Assembly: GCA_022447335.1 (NCBI GenBank)
Contig: JAKVCF010000094.1
Span: 1 to 8,951, forward strand
Reading direction: 5' to 3'
DNA from: Planctomycetota bacterium
Lineage (GTDB): Bacteria; Planctomycetota; UBA1135
Length of the DNA: 8,951 nucleotides
The notes under the pieces were generated by a model. The model was not told the DNA's origin and searched no databases. It saw only the letters and a list, made by a program, of their open reading frames with translations. Positions within the stretch are counted from its first letter, which is position 1. Each line of letters starts with the position of its first letter. The translations under genes and the position numbers were made by a program. Positions 5,904 to 8,951 of this stretch are shown here, piece by piece.

Positions 5904-7007
5904 ATGATCACAGCATTTACCGCTACTCTTCTGCTCGCCGTGGCCGCGCCCCAAGAGGTCGAGCTCGAGCTGACCAACGGCAAGATTCTCAAGGTTCGCG
6001 CCGTGAAGTCAGAGTCGTACCAAGAGGTGATTTACACCACGTCGTCCGGCGGTGAGAGCCGGAAAGACGCTAGTGAGGTCCTTGAGGTGCGTCACGATTT
6101 GTCGGCCAAGATGTTGGATGACTACGCGGCTTCCATCGAGGCGATGGACACCGGAGAATTTGGCAAGGCTGCGGCCATCCTTGACACGGTGCTCGCAGAC
6201 GATCGTCTGATGGAGCGTGCGCGCTATGCCTGGGTTAAGCAGCATGCTCTTTTCCGCAAGGCGCGTTGTCAGTTCGCTATGGCCGATGCGGCAGGCGTCT
6301 CCGGGACCGTTGATGCTCTGATTGCCCAAGTTCCGGCAACCTTCTTTTACGCTCAAGCGCTCATGCTGAAGGCTCAGATCCTCGCGATTTCGGGTAAGGA
6401 TAGTGATGCGAAGGCGGTCTTTAATCAGCTCAGCTCGGACGTGTCTGCGAAAGATCTTCCCGAGCGTTGGGCGCGTGAGGCAGAGCTCGGGTTGGCCCTC
6501 CTGGACAAGGGTGGAGATGCCAAAGTTCGTGAACGCAAACTAGCTGGGCTGGCTGAGAAGAACTCAGGCAAGTTTCCGACCGTGGCGAGTCGTGCTAACG
6601 TGGAAATCGGCAATGTCATGGTTGAAACCGGTGACTACGATAAAGCGCAGCTTTTCTTCGAGCGCATTGTGAAGGGTGGTCAAGCGGATAGCACTACGAT
6701 GGCTTCGGCTTACTCGGGTCTTGGAGACTGCTTCTACTTCCGCGCGGTTGCTATGGAAAATGCCTCAAAGGAAGATCGCCGGGAGCAGTTCGAGCGTGCG
6801 GCTCTACATCATCTGCGAGTCATCACGATGCACAAAGATGCGATTCACCTAGTCCCGCGTAGTCACTATTTCGCAGCACAGGCTCTGCGCCAGATGAATA
6901 CGTCAGATACCGCCTCTCAAGGCAACCAACTTGCTTCGCGTCTGCGCCGTCTCTACCCACAATCATCGTGGTGGGAGCGCCTGAAGCGTGAGTGGAACCT
7001 GCGCTAG
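5904..7007 (+). CDS. Exported TPR-repeat protein of unknown function
   Basis: I do not recognise this as a named family. From the ATG at 5904 it has 367 residues. Residues 1-15 (MITAFTATLLLAVAA) look like a short export signal, cleaved around AVA-A. It lacks the usual positive residues, so export is likely rather than certain. Residues 18-64 (VELELTNGKILKVRAV to EVRHD) look like a small beta-strand domain resembling SHD1-like or 'ADG-ATP' modules of envelope proteins. From about 72 to 355 the chain is helical with TPR-like pairs, clearest at 80-98 (MDTGEFGKAAAILDTVL), 147-175 and 230-256 (ANVEIGN, ETGDYDKAQLFFERIV). It ends basic and aromatic (SSWWERLKREWNLR). An in-frame TTG at 5865 would add 13 residues but lies upstream of the predicted transcription start. 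It follows xdhC by 67 bases with its own promoter and faces acpS tail to tail. A scaffold or protein-interaction role in the envelope is inferred. Confidence 0.8.
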   Translation: MITAFTATLLLAVAAPQEVELELTNGKILKVRAVKSESYQEVIYTTSSGGESRKDASEVLEVRHDLSAKMLDDYAASIEAMDTGEFGKAAAILDTVLADDRLMERARYAWVKQHALFRKARCQFAMADAAGVSGTVDALIAQVPATFFYAQALMLKAQILAISGKDSDAKAVFNQLSSDVSAKDLPERWAREAELGLALLDKGGDAKVRERKLAGLAEKNSGKFPTVASRANVEIGNVMVETGDYDKAQLFFERIVKGGQADSTTMASAYSGLGDCFYFRAVAMENASKEDRREQFERAALHHLRVITMHKDAIHLVPRSHYFAAQALRQMNTSDTASQGNQLASRLRRLYPQSSWWERLKREWNLR

Positions 7008-7045
7008 ACTTTCCACCGCTTACTTTCTGAGCGAGGTCGGCTTTC

Positions 7046-7444
7046 TCAGGCCAGTGTGTTTGGTTGAGTGGCCATCTCTGCGATTACGAAAGCAATTGCC
7101 AGGTTATCCGTGTGGCTGATTGAAAGTCGCATTGAAGAGATCCCTTCTTTCTGTGCGAGTTCTTTTGCAACGCCGTGCAGCTTCAGTTTTGGGGCGGTCT
7201 TCCCATCACTAATGACCTCGAAGTCGCAGAAGCTAACTCCTCCGGTCCAGCCCGTGCCCAATGCCTTCATGCCAGCTTCTTTGGCCGCCATCCGTGCGGC
7301 GTAATGCATGGCGGGCTGCTTTCTGCGCTGGCACTCCTGTTGTTCGGCAGGGGTGAACATGCGGTCTAGCATTGATTGACCCCCGCGCTCAAGGCTGGCC
7401 TCTAGGCGGGCGATCTCGACTAAATCCACCCCAACGCCGGGCAT
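7046..7444 (-). CDS. acpS: Holo-[acyl-carrier-protein] synthase
   Basis: AcpS transfers the 4'-phosphopantetheine arm of coenzyme A to apo-ACP, activating fatty-acid synthesis. With the ATG at 7444 the protein has 132 aa, the usual length, and starts MPGVGVDLVEIARLE, the typical AcpS N-terminus with Mg-binding Asp7. AARMAAKEAGMKALGTGW (49-66) has the second metal ligand Glu56 and the family signature. SISHTDNLAIAFVIAE (108-123) is the C-terminal motif. In-frame starts further upstream at 7456 (ATG), 7462 (ATG), 7468 (ATG) and 7486 (GTG) would add up to 14 residues. The ATG at 7468 has TATGCT 8 bases upstream and is a real alternative, so the exact start is open. It converges with the TPR gene (38 bases between stops, only a weak CTGAG/CTCAG hairpin) and diverges from the helicase gene. 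The family call is firm. Confidence 0.93.
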   Translation of the reverse strand: MPGVGVDLVEIARLEASLERGGQSMLDRMFTPAEQQECQRRKQPAMHYAARMAAKEAGMKALGTGWTGGVSFCDFEVISDGKTAPKLKLHGVAKELAQKEGISSMRLSISHTDNLAIAFVIAEMATQPNTLA

Positions 7445-7486
7445 TCCTTCGGGCATCCGCATGACCATTGCAGCGGAGCATAGCAC

Positions 7487-7530
7487 GACAGGTGCAGTGA
7501 GCTACTCGGTGAGGCACAATAGGTCAATCC
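7487..7530. promoter_or_regulatory. Short divergent promoter region, acpS / helicase
   Basis: On the minus strand TTGACC (7527-7522) and TAGCTC (7504-7499) are 17 bases apart, a fair promoter for acpS; TATGCT (7482-7477) is a second -10 candidate. On the plus strand CACAAT (7515-7520) or TAGGTC (7520-7525) could be the helicase -10, only 5-10 bases before its ATG. The two promoters would overlap. No operator is recognised. Confidence 0.4.
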
Positions 7531-8951
7531 ATGGTTGCAGCCATCCTCGACGGGCTGAATCGAGCTCAACATGAAGCTGTGGTCCACGAAGGTGGACCTC
7601 TTCTCATCCTCGCGGGAGCAGGGACGGGAAAGACGCGCACTATTACGCGCCGAGTCGGGTACCTAGTTTCGCATCTAGGGGTACACCCTGGGCGCATTCT
7701 TGCAATCACGTTTACCAACAAAGCGGCTCGTGAGATGCGTGAGCGCATTTCGGAGTGGGTCCCTGAGCCTGGGCTCTGGGCCGGGACTTTCCACGCTACG
7801 TGCGCGCGCATGCTGCGCATGGATGCCGAGGTCGTTGGCCGTACGCGCAACTTCACGATCATGGATGTCGATGACCGACGTCGGCTTCTGCGCCAGTTAA
7901 TCAAGGATCAAGGCTGGGATCCCACGGTCTATCGTCCGCGCAAGTTTGAGCAGTTCATCTCGAACTGGAAGCAGCAGAGTTTTGATCCGCGACAGGCTGC
8001 CGATAATGCATCTCTCTACGGCATGGAGGAGGAGCGTGCCGCACTCATTTACGAGAAGTACGAGGAGCAGTTGTTCAAGCAGGATGGGCTCGACTTCGAC
8101 GACTTGCTACTCCAGGGAGTTGAACTCGTGCGCAAAGATCGCGATGGCGCACGCCGATGGGCTGATCGTTTTGAGCACATCCTGGTCGATGAATACCAGG
8201 ACACCAACGAACTGCAGTACAACTTTGTGCGCATGCTCTCGGCGGCTCACAACAACCTCGCAGTCTGCGGCGACCCGGATCAGTCGATCTACCGTTGGCG
8301 AGGCGCCGACATCGGCAACATTCTTCGATTTGAGCAGGACTTCCCCGGTACCCGGGTGATACGGCTCGAGCAAAACTACCGCTCGGTCGGCAATGTGCTT
8401 AAGGCGGCCCAACATGTCATCAAGAACAACCGGTCGCGCAAGGAAAAGGACCTCGTGACCGATCGTGAGGAGGGTGGACCTCTTCGCTTGCTTGAGGCGG
8501 CGACGGAAGAGGATGAAGCCATCGATATTGCGCGCACGGTCGATCGCTGGATCGAGGCGGGGACCCGAGCCAGCGAGGTGGCGGTTTTCTACCGCACCAA
8601 TGCATGCTCGCGATCACTTGAGGCAGCCTTTGCCCGGTTTCAGATTCCGTATCAGGTTGTCGGTGGACTCTCTTTCTTCGAGCGTCGCGAGGTCAAGGAC
8701 CTGCTCGCCTATGCACGGATGGTCGTGAATCCGCGTGACGAAGTGTCGGCCTTGCGCGTCCTGAATGTGCCGCCGCGCGGAATTGGTGACACCAGCGTGG
8801 GACGAATCCGCGCTGCAGCGAAGGAGCATGACGAGTCGGTACTCCAGGTGCTGCGCCGTGAAGAAGTGCGCGGTGCTTTGCGAGGCCCCGCGAAGAAGGG
8901 GGCACTCAACTTCCTCAAGGTCGTGTTCGACCTGGGCGAGAAACCCGAAAG
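7531..8951 (+). CDS. uvrD/pcrA: UvrD/PcrA-type superfamily 1 DNA helicase, 3'-truncated
   Basis: This ATP-driven 3'-5' helicase unwinds DNA in excision and mismatch repair and clears replication blocks. The first 473 codons are present, with no stop before the window ends; full-length members have about 650-750 residues. Motifs appear in order: Q-motif LNRAQHEAV (9-17, Gln13), Walker A AGAGTGKT (28-35), Ia ITFTNKAAREM (59-69), GTFHATCARML (85-95), motif II LVDEYQDTN (218-226), III VCGDPDQSIYRWRGAD (245-260), IV LEQNYRS (279-285) and a FFERREVKDLLAYAR segment (382-396). Motifs V and VI lie beyond the edge. The start ATG at 7531 is the first in-frame ATG and places the Q-motif at the expected distance. 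DEYQDTN resembles PcrA, but Rep, UvrD and PcrA cannot be separated without the C-terminus. It is divergent from acpS. Confidence 0.95.
   Translation, partial: MVAAILDGLNRAQHEAVVHEGGPLLILAGAGTGKTRTITRRVGYLVSHLGVHPGRILAITFTNKAAREMRERISEWVPEPGLWAGTFHATCARMLRMDAEVVGRTRNFTIMDVDDRRRLLRQLIKDQGWDPTVYRPRKFEQFISNWKQQSFDPRQAADNASLYGMEEERAALIYEKYEEQLFKQDGLDFDDLLLQGVELVRKDRDGARRWADRFEHILVDEYQDTNELQYNFVRMLSAAHNNLAVCGDPDQSIYRWRGADIGNILRFEQDFPGTRVIRLEQNYRSVGNVLKAAQHVIKNNRSRKEKDLVTDREEGGPLRLLEAATEEDEAIDIARTVDRWIEAGTRASEVAVFYRTNACSRSLEAAFARFQIPYQVVGGLSFFERREVKDLLAYARMVVNPRDEVSALRVLNVPPRGIGDTSVGRIRAAAKEHDESVLQVLRREEVRGALRGPAKKGALNFLKVVFDLGEKPE

Noticed and set aside
7008..7045. Hairpin CTGAG ... CTCAG between the TPR and acpS stop codons as a bidirectional terminator
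   Set aside because: Only five pairs with a long loop and no clear T-run on either side.
7566..8415. Several open frames on both strands (7566-7904 -, 7946-8359 +, 8107-8415 -)
   Set aside because: All lie inside the helicase gene, whose frame carries every expected motif. The alternative translations are low-complexity Ser/Arg-rich.
1..8951. A novel defence, mobile or multi-gene system
   Set aside because: I looked for transposases, integrases, toxin-antitoxin pairs, reverse transcriptases, repeats and arrays on both strands. The patatin and helicase genes occur in some defence systems, but here they are far apart, on opposite strands, and match the housekeeping forms.

Overview
This window carries nine protein genes at high coding density. 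Seven are recognisable enzymes, one is a transporter, and one is an unrecognised exported TPR protein. I see no rRNA, tRNA, CRISPR array, insertion sequence or phage gene. Base composition looks moderately GC-rich and even, and no segment stands out as recently acquired. The gene mix (2-Cys peroxiredoxin, class I AcpS, PduO-type cobalamin adenosyltransferase, patatin-like hydrolase, XdhC, UvrD/PcrA helicase) fits a free-living bacterium. The TPR protein starts with a short export signal and a small beta-rich 'ELTNGKILKVRAV' segment. That segment, together with poor Shine-Dalgarno sequences, reminds me of Planctomycetota, but this assignment is an impression and not proven.

Layout. At 2-448 (+) is the 3' part of a hypoxanthine (deoxyinosine) DNA glycosylase. 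Nine bases later comes a CNT-family nucleoside transporter (458-1681, +), then a trimeric-type purine nucleoside phosphorylase (1782-2603, +). A typical 2-Cys peroxiredoxin (2706-3302, +) follows and ends at a clear intrinsic terminator (3324-3354). A PduO-type ATP:corrinoid adenosyltransferase (3403-3972, +) meets a patatin-like phospholipase (3989-4855, -) tail to tail. The patatin gene diverges from an XdhC-type molybdenum-hydroxylase maturation gene (5000-5836, +). This is followed by the exported TPR protein (about 5904-7007, +), which faces acpS (7046-7444 or slightly longer, -) tail to tail. AcpS diverges from a UvrD/PcrA-type helicase that begins at 7531 (+) and runs off the right edge.

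How the genes work together. The left third has a purine theme: nucleoside uptake, phosphorolysis to free hypoxanthine or guanine, and removal of hypoxanthine from DNA. XdhC further right would support the enzyme that oxidises hypoxanthine, although no xanthine dehydrogenase gene is visible. The remaining genes look like unrelated housekeeping functions. The most interesting non-gene signal is that several genes have a TANNNT hexamer (three times exactly TATCCT) close upstream of the start codon. At four of them it is 6-8 bases away and there is little or no usable Shine-Dalgarno sequence, which suggests leaderless or near-leaderless transcripts. I found no convincing novel multi-gene system.
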